64,000 nucleotides of DNA from Pedobacter ginsengisoli (GTDB taxonomy: Bacteria > Bacteroidota > Bacteroidia > Sphingobacteriales > Sphingobacteriaceae), in contig NZ_JASSYX010000003.1 in the NCBI RefSeq assembly GCF_030244015.1, positions 868,001 through 932,000 of the forward strand, written 5' to 3'. Shown here piece after piece: positions 8,528-18,143 of the stretch. Under the pieces are notes generated by a model that saw only the letters and a list, made by a program, of their open reading frames with translations, was not told the origin of the DNA and ran no database searches. Numbering within the stretch: position 1 is the stretch's first letter; every line of letters starts with the position of its first letter. The translations under genes were made by a program, and so were the position numbers.

Positions 8528-9054
8528 TGAATCTGGCTATGAAATATGTATGTATATTGATCTGTTTACTGACCCTTGGAGGCTGCAAGATCAGTCTAAA
8601 CGGGGCTTCCATTCCGGATGCTATGAAAACTGTAAATGTAACCATTTTTGAAAATAATGCCCCTTTGGTAGTGGCTTCATTAAGTTCCCAGTTTACAGAA
8701 GAACTAAAAACAAGGATCCGTAACCAGAGCAAGCTGAGCATTACTTCAAATGATGCAAATGCGGTATTTTCGGGAAATATAACCGGCTATTCGATCAACC
8801 CGGTAGCTTTGCAGGACAGCCGGGGAACCCAGGGCAACAATCAGCCATTGTCAGGTGCAAACAGGCTTACCATCACGGTACAGGTAAAATATGTGAACAA
8901 CCTGGACGCCACACAAAGTTTCGAGCAATCGTTTGAGCGTCATAAAGACTACAGACCTGCCGGAAGTCCGCAGGCCCAGGAAACTGCTCTGATTAAAGAT
9001 GTAACGGCACAACTGACCGAAGATATTTTTAACCGGGCTTTTGCACAATGGTAG
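8527..9054 (+). CDS. LptE-family LPS-assembly lipoprotein
   Basis: Outer-membrane lipoprotein of the LptE family, 175 residues, expected to plug the LptD barrel and help insert LPS at the cell surface. The signal peptide ends at LLTLGGC with Cys20 as the lipidated residue. The mature part begins with SIPDAMKTVNVTIFEN and continues with VFSGNITGYSINPVAL, both typical of Bacteroidota LptE. The ATG overlaps the sigma-54 activator stop by one base; a second ATG four codons later is also possible. A GTG-started TPR-like gene follows 33 bp downstream. Confidence 0.88.
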   Translation: MNLAMKYVCILICLLTLGGCKISLNGASIPDAMKTVNVTIFENNAPLVVASLSSQFTEELKTRIRNQSKLSITSNDANAVFSGNITGYSINPVALQDSRGTQGNNQPLSGANRLTITVQVKYVNNLDATQSFEQSFERHKDYRPAGSPQAQETALIKDVTAQLTEDIFNRAFAQW

Positions 9055-9087
9055 GTCAATATAGAGATCAATTATTAACTTAGCAGC

Positions 9088-10176
9088 GTGGAGCAGGAAC
9101 TAGATACCAAACAGCAGCTGGCAGCATTGATGGCAAACCCTGAGAACATCAGCAGGGAAGACGGGGTTATGCTGGGTGTTCTTGCGGAGAAATATCCTTA
9201 TTTTCAGCCTCTGCATCTTTTACTGGCAAAAGCTGTTTCTGCAGAGACTGAGCAGGGTACTGAGCTTGCTACGGCATCATTGTACAACAGCGGGCAACTG
9301 GCTTACCAGATCATCCACAATCCTGAAAATCTTTCACATACTGAATTTAATGTAGTTTCTTATGCAGCTGATGTCGCTGTGAACGAACCTGAATCCCTTG
9401 ATGAAGCGGGTATAGATGAAGTTGGCGCCGAACCTGAAGAACTGGTTGATGAGCAGGAAATCTTTGAGGAGATCGGCGAGATCAATATAGACGATTATCG
9501 CGGGGAACCGGAAGATGACCTTGTTTTAGATAACATTGTTTCTACAGATTTCTTTGCTTTTCAGGATAATTTTAAAGTAGAAGAAGTTCCCGGCGAAGTA
9601 CCACAGATCGAAGAATATTCTGAGCAGGCTGCTCTTGAGCAGGAAACTGTGATCAGTAAGTATGATGACGACAAGCTGCCTTATACTTTTTTGTGGTGGC
9701 TGGCAAAAACCCGTGCGGAGCACGAGCAGATCTTTCAGCCTTACGCTTCCCCTAAGCAGCACAAGACGACAGTACAGCCAGGCAGTCCGGAAGGTCAAAA
9801 TGCACCTGCTGAACTTCAGCAGCAATATGTGGAGAATATCTTTCACATGCAGAGTGTCTTTGGCGATGAGGAAAACGGTGAATATGTTCCTTCTGGTTTA
9901 AAGCGAAATTCAAAAGGAGATGAGATTATCGAAAGCTTTATTAAAAATGAGCCGCAGATCAGCCCTCCAAAACCTGAACAGATCAACAATGAGAACAAGG
10001 CCAGGAAAAGTGCAGAAGACCATAGCGATCTGGTGTCAGAAACGCTGGCCAAAATTTATATAGAACAAATGCTTTACGACAAGGCGATAGAGACTTATGA
10101 AAAATTAAGTTTGATGTTTCCAGAAAAAAGCCGTTACTTTGCCGACCTTATTCAATCGATAGAAAAGAAAATTTAA
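9088..10176 (+). CDS. Acidic protein with a C-terminal TPR-like repeat
   Basis: A 362-residue acidic protein of unknown function. The GTG at 9088 is the only plausible start. The N-terminus (DTKQQLAALMANPENISRED) and the middle are rich in Glu/Asp and look partly disordered. The C-terminal segment AKIYIEQMLYDKAIETYEKL followed by FPEKSRYFADLI matches one tetratricopeptide hairpin, suggesting protein-protein contacts. There is no signal peptide or membrane helix. It lies between lptE and secG, all on one strand with short gaps, which suggests a link to envelope biogenesis or secretion. That is context only. Confidence 0.75.
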   Translation: MEQELDTKQQLAALMANPENISREDGVMLGVLAEKYPYFQPLHLLLAKAVSAETEQGTELATASLYNSGQLAYQIIHNPENLSHTEFNVVSYAADVAVNEPESLDEAGIDEVGAEPEELVDEQEIFEEIGEINIDDYRGEPEDDLVLDNIVSTDFFAFQDNFKVEEVPGEVPQIEEYSEQAALEQETVISKYDDDKLPYTFLWWLAKTRAEHEQIFQPYASPKQHKTTVQPGSPEGQNAPAELQQQYVENIFHMQSVFGDEENGEYVPSGLKRNSKGDEIIESFIKNEPQISPPKPEQINNENKARKSAEDHSDLVSETLAKIYIEQMLYDKAIETYEKLSLMFPEKSRYFADLIQSIEKKI

Positions 10177-10191
10177 TAACCATAACCTCAT

Positions 10192-10545
10192 ATGCTTTTT
10201 TTAATTATACTGTTAATTATTGTTTGTATTGCCCTTTCATTGTTTGTTTTGATACAAAATCCTAAAGGTGGCGGCCTGGCGACAGGCGGAGCCGGCAGCA
10301 ACATGTTTGGCGTTCAGCGAACCGGTGATGTTCTGGAAAAAGGCACATGGGTTTTACTGGCAGTTATTGTTGTACTTACCTTGTCGATTACTACCATTTC
10401 CAAATCCGGCGGACCATCAGCAGGTGCGGCAGATTCTAAAATACAGGAGCAGCTGGACAAAACACCTAGCCCTTCTCCGCTTGGCGGTGGCGCAACGGCT
10501 CCGGCAAATACGCCTCCTCCGGTTACAGACACGACAAAAAAATAA
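10192..10545 (+). CDS. secG: Preprotein translocase subunit SecG
   Basis: Small inner-membrane subunit of the SecYEG channel, 117 residues. Helix 1 spans about residues 1-21 (LFLIILLIIVCIALSLFVLI). The conserved loop QNPKGGGLATGG follows. Helix 2 is about 55-73 (WVLLAVIVVLTLSITTI). The C-terminal tail is Pro/Thr-rich and disordered, as usual in Bacteroidota SecG. The gene follows the TPR-like gene by 15 bp and is followed by a strong intrinsic terminator, so it ends the operon that begins with the sigma-54 activator and lptE. Confidence 0.95.
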   Translation: MLFLIILLIIVCIALSLFVLIQNPKGGGLATGGAGSNMFGVQRTGDVLEKGTWVLLAVIVVLTLSITTISKSGGPSAGAADSKIQEQLDKTPSPSPLGGGATAPANTPPPVTDTTKK

Positions 10546-10564
10546 ACGATCCGCAAAATATTGT

Positions 10565-10603
10565 AAAGCCCGGTAAGAATGAATATCTTATCGGGCTTTT
10601 TCA
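10565..10603 (+). terminator. Intrinsic terminator after secG
   Basis: AAAGCCCGGTAAGA (10565-10578) pairs with 10586-10599 with one G-U pair, closing a 7-nt loop, followed by a T run. It separates the secG operon from groES. Confidence 0.9.
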
Positions 10604-10773
10604 TGTATTCTGCCACTCTGACACAAAAGCGGTTTACCACAATCCATTAGCTGACAAGGCAGTGTAAATTTGGCAAACAAGCGGGCTTGGCATAAAAACT
10701 GATACAGCTTAACTAAGTAGCAACTACTACAAATATTTATATAAACCTTAAAAAAATAAATTAATATCAAGTT

Positions 10774-11064
10774 ATGGCTTTAAACCTTAAACCCATTTCA
10801 GGAACAGCAAACAGAGTTATTGTTGAGCCTGCCGCGGCAGAAGAAAAGACAGCTTCCGGAATCTATATTCCAGATACTGCAAAAGAAAAACCATCAAAAG
10901 GAACTGTGGTATCAGTTTCTGAAGAAGATTCAGAAGGTAAAAAACCAACAGTTAAGATAGGCGATGTAGTGATTTATGGCAAATATGGCGGCACTGAGCT
11001 TCCATATGAAGGTAAGGATTACCTGATTATGCGCGAAACTGACATTTACGCTGTAATTGCTTAG
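10774..11064 (+). CDS. groS: Co-chaperonin GroES
   Basis: The 96-residue lid of the GroEL chaperonin. The mobile-loop region reads AAAEEKTASGIYIPDTAKEK and the C-terminus ends DIYAVIA, both typical. It precedes groEL by 141 bp in the usual order. The 228 bp upstream hold the secG terminator. No CIRCE element (TTAGCACTC-N9-GAGTGCTAA) is visible, so HrcA control is not supported. A TAAATTTG at 10665-10672 could be a -7 box but lacks a matching -33 element. Confidence 0.98.
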   Translation: MALNLKPISGTANRVIVEPAAAEEKTASGIYIPDTAKEKPSKGTVVSVSEEDSEGKKPTVKIGDVVIYGKYGGTELPYEGKDYLIMRETDIYAVIA

Positions 11065-11136
11065 ATCGCATCAGGATATTGGCATCAAATATCAAGACCT
11101 AATTAAAAACAGTAATTTAAATTTTTAAACCAATAG

Positions 11137-12846
<1,710 letters not shown>

Positions 12847-12867
12847 TATCATAACCCCCAGCTTTAA

Positions 12868-12911
12868 AAAATGCGAAAGGCCATAGATTTATCTGTGGCC
12901 TTTCGCATTTT
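12868..12911 (+). terminator. Intrinsic terminator after groEL
   Basis: A near-perfect stem of about 20 bp: AAAATGCGAAAGGCCATAGA pairs with the segment ending at 12911 with one G-U pair and a 4-nt loop, and the 3' arm ends in TTTT. It stands 33 bp before the sdaA ATG. Confidence 0.92.
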
Positions 12912-12944
12912 ATCGCTGCTTTGATTTTTATGTTTTAGCTTTGT

Positions 12945-14375
12945 ATGATGCAAAGGGAACAAATATCGGTTTTTGACATCTTCAAAATAGGAATAGGCCC
13001 GTCCAGCTCACATACACTGGGGCCCTGGCGCGCGGCGCAGCAATTTACGGCCTCACTAAAAAAACAGGGCTTGCTGGACGAGGTTGCACAAATCAAGATC
13101 CTGCTTTACGGATCCCTGGCAAAGACCGGCAAAGGGCACGGTACCGATATTGCTATTTTGCTGGGCCTGAACGGCGCAGACCCGGTGACCTTTGACGTAA
13201 ATGCCATCGACACGACCATTGCAGACATTAAGAAAGATCATTTATTGGTTTTGAACGGCGAAAAGATCATCTCATTCGACTATGATGAAGACCTGATCTT
13301 CCTGTTTTTTGAAAGTCTGCCCTTTCATCCCAATGCGGTTACCTTCCAGGCCTTTCTCGATTCGGAAAAAGCATTTTCTGAAACTTATTATTCGATAGGC
13401 GGCGGTTTTGTAGTAAAAGAAGGAGATGCCGGCAATGAAAAAGAACAGGTGGAGCTGCCGTTTCCGGTTGAAAAAGCAAGCGAGCTCCTGCACTGGTGCC
13501 TGACCACCGGACTGAAAGTATCTGAAATAGTGATGGAAAATGAGCTGGCCTGGCGTACCGAAACGGAAACCAGGAAAGGCATTGTGCAGCACTTTACAGT
13601 AATGAAGGATTGTATGTACAGGGGCTGCCATACTTCGGGTTTTCTGCCAGGCGGGCTGAACGTTGGGAGAAGAGCGGCAGCGCTAAACAAGAGACTGATA
13701 GGCAATCAGGTATATACCAATTATGAAAGCTGGATAATGGCGATCAGAAAAGGCGGAAACGGGTTCAATTACATTTTGGATTGGGTAAGCTGCTTCGCAT
13801 TGGCCGTCAACGAAGAAAATGCTTCATTTGGTAGGGTAGTAACGGCGCCGACCAATGGTGCTGCGGGCGTGATCCCTGCTGTGCTCCAATATTACATTAC
13901 TTTTTGCGACGGCTTTACTGAGGAAAAGATCATTCAGTTTATCGCGTGTGCGTCTGAGATCGGCAGTATATTTAAGAAAGGTGCAACCATTTCCGCAGCA
14001 ATGGGCGGCTGCCAGGCAGAGATCGGAGTATCATCGGCAATGGCCGCAGCGGCGCTGACCGAATGTATGGGCGGTTCACAGAGACAGGTCCTAATGGCTG
14101 CGGAAATCGCCATGGAACACCACCTGGGGCTTACCTGCGATCCTATAGGCGGACTTGTCCAGATCCCCTGCATTGAACGCAACACCATGGGCGCGATCAA
14201 AGCCATCACCGCCAGCCAGCTTGCGCTCCAGAGCAACCCTGATAAGGCTAAAGTAAGTCTGGACGCCGTGGTCAATACGATGTGGGAAACGGCGCTGGAC
14301 ATGAATTCCAAATACAAAGAGACCTCTGATGGCGGCCTGGCAACCAATATCCCGATCAGTTTACCTGAGTGCTAG
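12945..14375 (+). CDS. L-serine ammonia-lyase (iron-sulfur, single chain)
   Basis: 4Fe-4S L-serine dehydratase that deaminates serine to pyruvate and ammonia; 476 residues, with alpha and beta parts fused in one chain as in SdaA/SdaB. The start has the diagnostic [16 protein letters not shown]. The catalytic half contains [15 protein letters not shown], the cysteine-bearing stretches ECMGGSQ and [19 protein letters not shown] (cluster ligands expected among these) and [17 protein letters not shown] second ATG at 12948 is equally plausible and lies 5 nt past a TAGCTTTG -7-like box. Its stop overlaps the stop of the convergent DUF2752 gene by 4 bp. Confidence 0.96.
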   Translation: MMQREQISVFDIFKIGIGPSSSHTLGPWRAAQQFTASLKKQGLLDEVAQIKILLYGSLAKTGKGHGTDIAILLGLNGADPVTFDVNAIDTTIADIKKDHLLVLNGEKIISFDYDEDLIFLFFESLPFHPNAVTFQAFLDSEKAFSETYYSIGGGFVVKEGDAGNEKEQVELPFPVEKASELLHWCLTTGLKVSEIVMENELAWRTETETRKGIVQHFTVMKDCMYRGCHTSGFLPGGLNVGRRAAALNKRLIGNQVYTNYESWIMAIRKGGNGFNYILDWVSCFALAVNEENASFGRVVTAPTNGAAGVIPAVLQYYITFCDGFTEEKIIQFIACASEIGSIFKKGATISAAMGGCQAEIGVSSAMAAAALTECMGGSQRQVLMAAEIAMEHHLGLTCDPIGGLVQIPCIERNTMGAIKAITASQLALQSNPDKAKVSLDAVVNTMWETALDMNSKYKETSDGGLATNIPISLPEC

Positions 14376-14743
14376 ACATGCAAATGAAAGCCAGGCAGCC
14401 AGGCAGGTAAATAATGCGTGGTAATTTTGAACAGATAATGGATCAGCACAGTTGACCCTGTAATCAGGTACAGCACCTTAATGAAGCTGTCACTCAATTT
14501 CGCACTTCTGAATTTTGCTGTTAAAACAATTGCCAAAGTGACCAGTAACGGAATGGCCGGAGGGTAAAAGTTAAGGCTTTCTTTCAGATCGCCATGCGCA
14601 AGGGCTATAACGGATCGCTGAAAACCACAACCGGGACAATCTGCTCCTGTTAAATACTTGAAAGGACAGGGCAGTAAAAAAATATCCGCCTGATCTGAAA
14701 AAGACAGCCAGGCGGATAATACATATATTTTAAACGTCAGCAA
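14372..14743 (-). CDS. DUF2752 membrane protein
   Basis: A 123-residue inner-membrane protein of the DUF2752 family, function unknown. The family signature [20 protein letters not shown] is at residues 26-45; the cysteines could bind a metal or form disulfides. Two further hydrophobic segments follow ([16 protein letters not shown] and [16 protein letters not shown]). It starts directly after the stop of the DUF5684 gene, and the two are probably coexpressed. Confidence 0.85.
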   Translation of the reverse strand: MLTFKIYVLSAWLSFSDQADIFLLPCPFKYLTGADCPGCGFQRSVIALAHGDLKESLNFYPPAIPLLVTLAIVLTAKFRSAKLSDSFIKVLYLITGSTVLIHYLFKITTHYLPAWLPGFHLHV

Positions 14744-15175
14744 CTAAGCGTCGGGAGTAGTTGGCGGACTGTTAAAAAAGTCTCTTCTGTTTTGAGCCTC
14801 GGCGGCGGACGGCCCTACATATTTCGCATCTCCAAATCCCAGTAACGGGAAGAAAACCATTGGGAGGATGATCATTCCAACAGTATATCCTTCAGACTTG
14901 CCAAAGCTTTTGCTCAGCAGGTTGAGCAGCCAAATCCCGAATACAATGTTGACACAGGGGATCAGCAGCCAAAGTATCCAGATCACTGGTTTTCCAACGA
15001 TTTCGATCATAACAATCGAATTGTAAATGGGAATTATTGCTGCCCAGCCCGGCTTCCCGGCTTTGACAAACATTTTCCATAATCCTGCGTAGGTGATAAC
15101 AACTACTGCAAGCCAAAAAATCAGCATTCCGGCTCCAAGGCCCGTCCACCAATTGTGTTCTGCATTGTAATCCAT
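14744..15175 (-). CDS. DUF5684-type integral membrane protein
   Basis: A 143-residue membrane protein with three or four helices (LGAGMLIFWLAVVVITYAGL, VIWILWLLIPCVNIVFGIWL and VGMIILPMVFFPLLGF). The motif KAGKPGWAAIIPIYN after the first helix is characteristic of the DUF5684 group. The function is unknown. A 122-bp AT-rich gap upstream separates it from the GDSL lipoprotein gene, and the downstream DUF2752 gene abuts it. DUF5684 and DUF2752 genes often sit together in Bacteroidota. Confidence 0.85.
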   Translation of the reverse strand: MDYNAEHNWWTGLGAGMLIFWLAVVVITYAGLWKMFVKAGKPGWAAIIPIYNSIVMIEIVGKPVIWILWLLIPCVNIVFGIWLLNLLSKSFGKSEGYTVGMIILPMVFFPLLGFGDAKYVGPSAAEAQNRRDFFNSPPTTPDA

Positions 15176-15297
15176 AGTTTTAGGAGATTAATTTCTAAGT
15201 AAAGTTAATATTTATTGCCAGATATCAAAATTACAAGACATATTTATTCATCTGTTATTCAGCCTGCTACAATTAAATTGGAAGGACTTTCGGCTTT

Positions 15298-16023
15298 TTA
15301 TTTGAATGCATCTAAAATCGCAGCGGCTGTATTTACCGCCCAATCCTTATACATTTTTGCCGAAGGATGTAAGCCGTCAGAAGCTACAAGGGTAGTGTCT
15401 GTAGCGGCCATCCGGGATGCGGGTGTGATGTCAATATAAGTAATACCCAAAGCCAGGGTCTCCTGTCTGTTCACGGCATTAAAAGCATTTATTTCCGTGG
15501 AAATTGCAGCCTGGTCACGGTCACTTGTTTGCGCAAAAGGCGTCACGCTCCAATCCGGTATTGATATCACGAAAACATGCGCTTTATCATTATTTGCAAA
15601 GTCTATAGCTGTCTGCAGCAATTGTTTGAACTCTTTGCGGTAGGCCTCAAGGGATTCGCCCCTGTACTGGTTATTGACACCGATCAATAAGGTCACAAAA
15701 TTAAATTTACCGGCCACACCGCTGGAGCCAATGGCGCTGGTGAGCTCGCTGGTAGTCCAGCCTGTCCTGGCAATGATCCGGGGGGCAGCAACGGCCAGTC
15801 CATTTCCACTGAGCTGAGCCACCAGCTGGTTGGGGAAATTCAGGGCCGTCTCTACAGATTCCCCAATGGTATACGAATCACCCAAGGCAAGGTAACTGAG
15901 CTTCCCTTTTTCTTTGTTCACATTCAGGGTCGTATCATTTGTGTTGGTATTCCTATTCATTGACTCGGTTTTTTTACAGGCCAGTAATAAGAATAAACAT
16001 ACAAATACTGGAAAAGCTCTCAT
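15298..16023 (-). CDS. SGNH/GDSL-type esterase lipoprotein
   Basis: A 241-residue secreted hydrolase of the SGNH/GDSL superfamily. The signal peptide ends in a canonical lipobox LLLAC with Cys16. Block I is LALGDSYTIGESV with the nucleophile Ser50. Block III is LIGVNNQYRG. Block V is SDGLHPS with the Asp/His pair near residues 216-219. It should hydrolyse an ester in the periplasm or at the cell surface; the substrate is unknown (lysophospholipid or acylated glycan are options). It lies downstream of lipB on the same strand with a 34-bp gap. Confidence 0.92.
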   Translation of the reverse strand: MRAFPVFVCLFLLLACKKTESMNRNTNTNDTTLNVNKEKGKLSYLALGDSYTIGESVETALNFPNQLVAQLSGNGLAVAAPRIIARTGWTTSELTSAIGSSGVAGKFNFVTLLIGVNNQYRGESLEAYRKEFKQLLQTAIDFANNDKAHVFVISIPDWSVTPFAQTSDRDQAAISTEINAFNAVNRQETLALGITYIDITPASRMAATDTTLVASDGLHPSAKMYKDWAVNTAAAILDAFK

Positions 16024-16057
16024 GTTGTGATATACGCAGCCGGAACCTGCGCAGATC

Positions 16058-16753
16058 TTAAAATAGTTCCATTTTAAACAGCGATGCGATATGGACTTTT
16101 AATCTGCCTTTAACCTCCTCCATATCCAGGGCATATCCCAGCTCCCGCTTCATAGAAGTTACGTCCTTATCGTCAATACCACAAGGGACTATGTTTTTAA
16201 AATAATCCAGATCAGCGTTTACATTAAACGCGAAACCATGCATGGTGACCCATCTGCTGCACCTCACACCCATCGCGGAGATCTTCCGGGCTTTCTCATT
16301 ATCTGCATCCAGCCAGACACCGGTATACCCCGGATATCTCCCGGCCCTGATCCCATACTCATCAAGCGTCAGGATAATGGCTTCCTCAAGTGTTCTCAGA
16401 TAAAGGTGGATATCCGTAAAAAAATTATCAAGGTCCAGTATCGGATAACCTACGATCTGACCGGGACCGTGATAAGTAATGTCACCGCCGCGGTTGATCT
16501 TGTAATAGGTAGCCTGTTTATCTTTCAATCCCTCTTCATCCAGCAGCAGATTTTCCGGACGGCCGCTTTTACCTAAAGTATATACGTGGGGGTGTTCGCA
16601 AAATACCAGGTAATTTGGCGTTTGTTTGCTGGTACCGTTCGTTCTGTTTTCAGTTTTAACAGCGACTGTCTGATCAAAAAGATGTTCCTGTTGTGTCCAT
16701 GCTTTCTGATAATCTGTGAGACCCCAATCTATAAATTCAACATTCTTGTTCAT
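16058..16753 (-). CDS. lipB: Lipoyl(octanoyl) transferase LipB
   Basis: Transfers octanoate from acyl carrier protein to lipoyl domains, the first step of lipoate synthesis; 231 residues. The signature RGGDITYHGPGQIVGYPI is at 88-105. The catalytic pair is Lys157 in KISAMGVR and Cys191 in IVPCGI, corresponding to the family's Lys/Cys dyad. No lipA is present in the window. The PPTase gene lies 25 bp upstream on the same strand, which is sensible because both enzymes act on acyl-carrier chemistry. Confidence 0.96.
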   Translation of the reverse strand: MNKNVEFIDWGLTDYQKAWTQQEHLFDQTVAVKTENRTNGTSKQTPNYLVFCEHPHVYTLGKSGRPENLLLDEEGLKDKQATYYKINRGGDITYHGPGQIVGYPILDLDNFFTDIHLYLRTLEEAIILTLDEYGIRAGRYPGYTGVWLDADNEKARKISAMGVRCSRWVTMHGFAFNVNADLDYFKNIVPCGIDDKDVTSMKRELGYALDMEEVKGRLKVHIASLFKMELF

Positions 16754-16778
16754 TCATGGTAAAATTTGGGTTCATGGT

Positions 16779-17420
16779 TTAAGCCACGACATAGCCCAGC
16801 ATATAATCATCCCCTGTTTTAAAATAATCTACAGTGAGTTCTTTTGTCCCTTCAGGCAGGTCGACCAATGCATTGAGCGAGCCCTGGCGCTTTAATTTGA
16901 ATGGCCTGATGTGAATGTCCTCTTTAAATTCAAGTCCTTTTCTTCCATTCCATTTGTAAATGGCCTCTTTGGCGCACCAGCATACATAAAGCCCTTCTAT
17001 ATTATTGCCGATCTGTTTTTGTGCCAGCTCAGAATCAGAAAGAAACTTATGCCTGATATTTTTGATTTTATGTTTGATCAGCTCGATATCTACGCCAACG
17101 GGTTTGGTCTTGCCAACTATGACCGCAGCATAATCGTAAGAATGACTCAATGAGATGTGATAGCCCAGGTTTGGCAGGTACGGTTTGCCGTGTTCGTCCA
17201 TCCTGCAGTCAATATATTCAGAGGTATTGAGCATAGTCCTGAGCAGCACCCTCGTACTCAGCCAGTGCAGCAGGCGTTTTCCATTGTTTAACGTAGAGAT
17301 GATGTCGTGCTCATGCTGTTTCAACTGCAATCCTGCCATCAGCTGCGCTTCAGTCTCTTCGATTTTCCATACCGCAAGCATGGTATCATCGTCAATATTT
17401 TTATTAAAAATTACGGGCAT
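16779..17420 (-). CDS. 4'-phosphopantetheinyl transferase superfamily protein
   Basis: Transfers phosphopantetheine from CoA to a carrier protein; 213 residues, Sfp-like size. The metal-binding motif VGVDIELI contains Asp111 and Glu113, and WCAKEAIYKWNGRKG contains Glu152 and the conserved Lys. The stretch HISLSHSYDYAAV before the first motif is also typical. AcpS-type enzymes are about 120 residues, so this is the larger Sfp/HetI-like class. The carrier protein it serves is not in the window. Confidence 0.92.
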   Translation of the reverse strand: MPVIFNKNIDDDTMLAVWKIEETEAQLMAGLQLKQHEHDIISTLNNGKRLLHWLSTRVLLRTMLNTSEYIDCRMDEHGKPYLPNLGYHISLSHSYDYAAVIVGKTKPVGVDIELIKHKIKNIRHKFLSDSELAQKQIGNNIEGLYVCWCAKEAIYKWNGRKGLEFKEDIHIRPFKLKRQGSLNALVDLPEGTKELTVDYFKTGDDYMLGYVVA

Positions 17421-17571
17421 CTCTATTTTAGAATACTATGCAAAAGTATCTTAAATTAATCATAATTTCGTCGAAATACTTATTACCTGCAAAACTAAAC
17501 GCTTAGAACCATTAATGTGAAGGTTTAATAAGCTTCTTGACCCTTATATAACAATACTTACCATTTGAAAA

Positions 17572-18108
17572 ATGATACTTTCCGACAAACGAATATTAGA
17601 AGAGATAGAAAAGGGCACAATCATTATTGAACCTTTTGATGCGGAATGCCTCGGCACCAACTCTTATGATGTTCACCTGGGGAAATACCTGGCTACCTAC
17701 AAAGACCGGGTACTGGACGCTAAAGCCCACAATAAAATCGATCATTTTGAAATCCCTAAGGATGGCTTTGTATTGCAGCCCGGCACATTATATCTGGGCG
17801 TTACCCTGGAATATACCGAAACCCACGCACACATTCCTTTCCTGGAAGGCAAATCCAGTACCGGTCGCCTGGGAATTGACATCCATGCCACAGCCGGTAA
17901 AGGAGATGTCGGTTTCTGCAACACCTGGACACTTGAAATCTCCTGTGCGCAGCCAGTAAGGATCTATGCGGGTATGCCGATAGGTCAGCTTATTTATTTT
18001 AGGGTTGAAGGCGAGATCGCAACGATGTATAATGTTAAAAACAACGCCAAATACAATAACAAAACCACAAAACCTGTGGAAAGCATGATGTGGAAGAATA
18101 AGTTTTAG
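17572..18108 (+). CDS. dcd: dCTP deaminase
   Basis: Deaminates dCTP to dUTP in pyrimidine deoxynucleotide synthesis; 178 residues, homotrimeric family. The family motifs are GTNSYDVHLG at 28-37 and LEGKSSTGRLGIDIHATAG at 91-109. TWTLEISCAQPVRIYAGMPIGQL contains the catalytic Glu122. The gene is divergent from the PPTase gene; the 151-bp gap is AT-rich. A short gap separates it from the large MG2/plug gene, with no obvious functional link. Confidence 0.96.
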   Translation: MILSDKRILEEIEKGTIIIEPFDAECLGTNSYDVHLGKYLATYKDRVLDAKAHNKIDHFEIPKDGFVLQPGTLYLGVTLEYTETHAHIPFLEGKSSTGRLGIDIHATAGKGDVGFCNTWTLEISCAQPVRIYAGMPIGQLIYFRVEGEIATMYNVKNNAKYNNKTTKPVESMMWKNKF

Positions 18109-18143
18109 TATATTGTAGCCTTATTCATTAGTGCTCCACCATT

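Noticed and set aside
10620..10773. Possible CIRCE element or heat-shock promoter before groES.
   Set aside because: No TTAGCACTC/GAGTGCTAA dyad is present, and the only -7-like box (10665-10672) has no -33 partner.
12920..12943. TTTG at 12920 and TAGCTTTG at 12936 as a complete sdaA promoter.
   Set aside because: The spacer is only 12 bp, well short of 19-21 bp, so only the -7 part is considered.
17536..17572. TTGACC...TACCATTTG as a promoter for dcd.
   Set aside because: The -7-like element has one base too many between TA and TTTG, and spacing to the TTG is outside the usual range.
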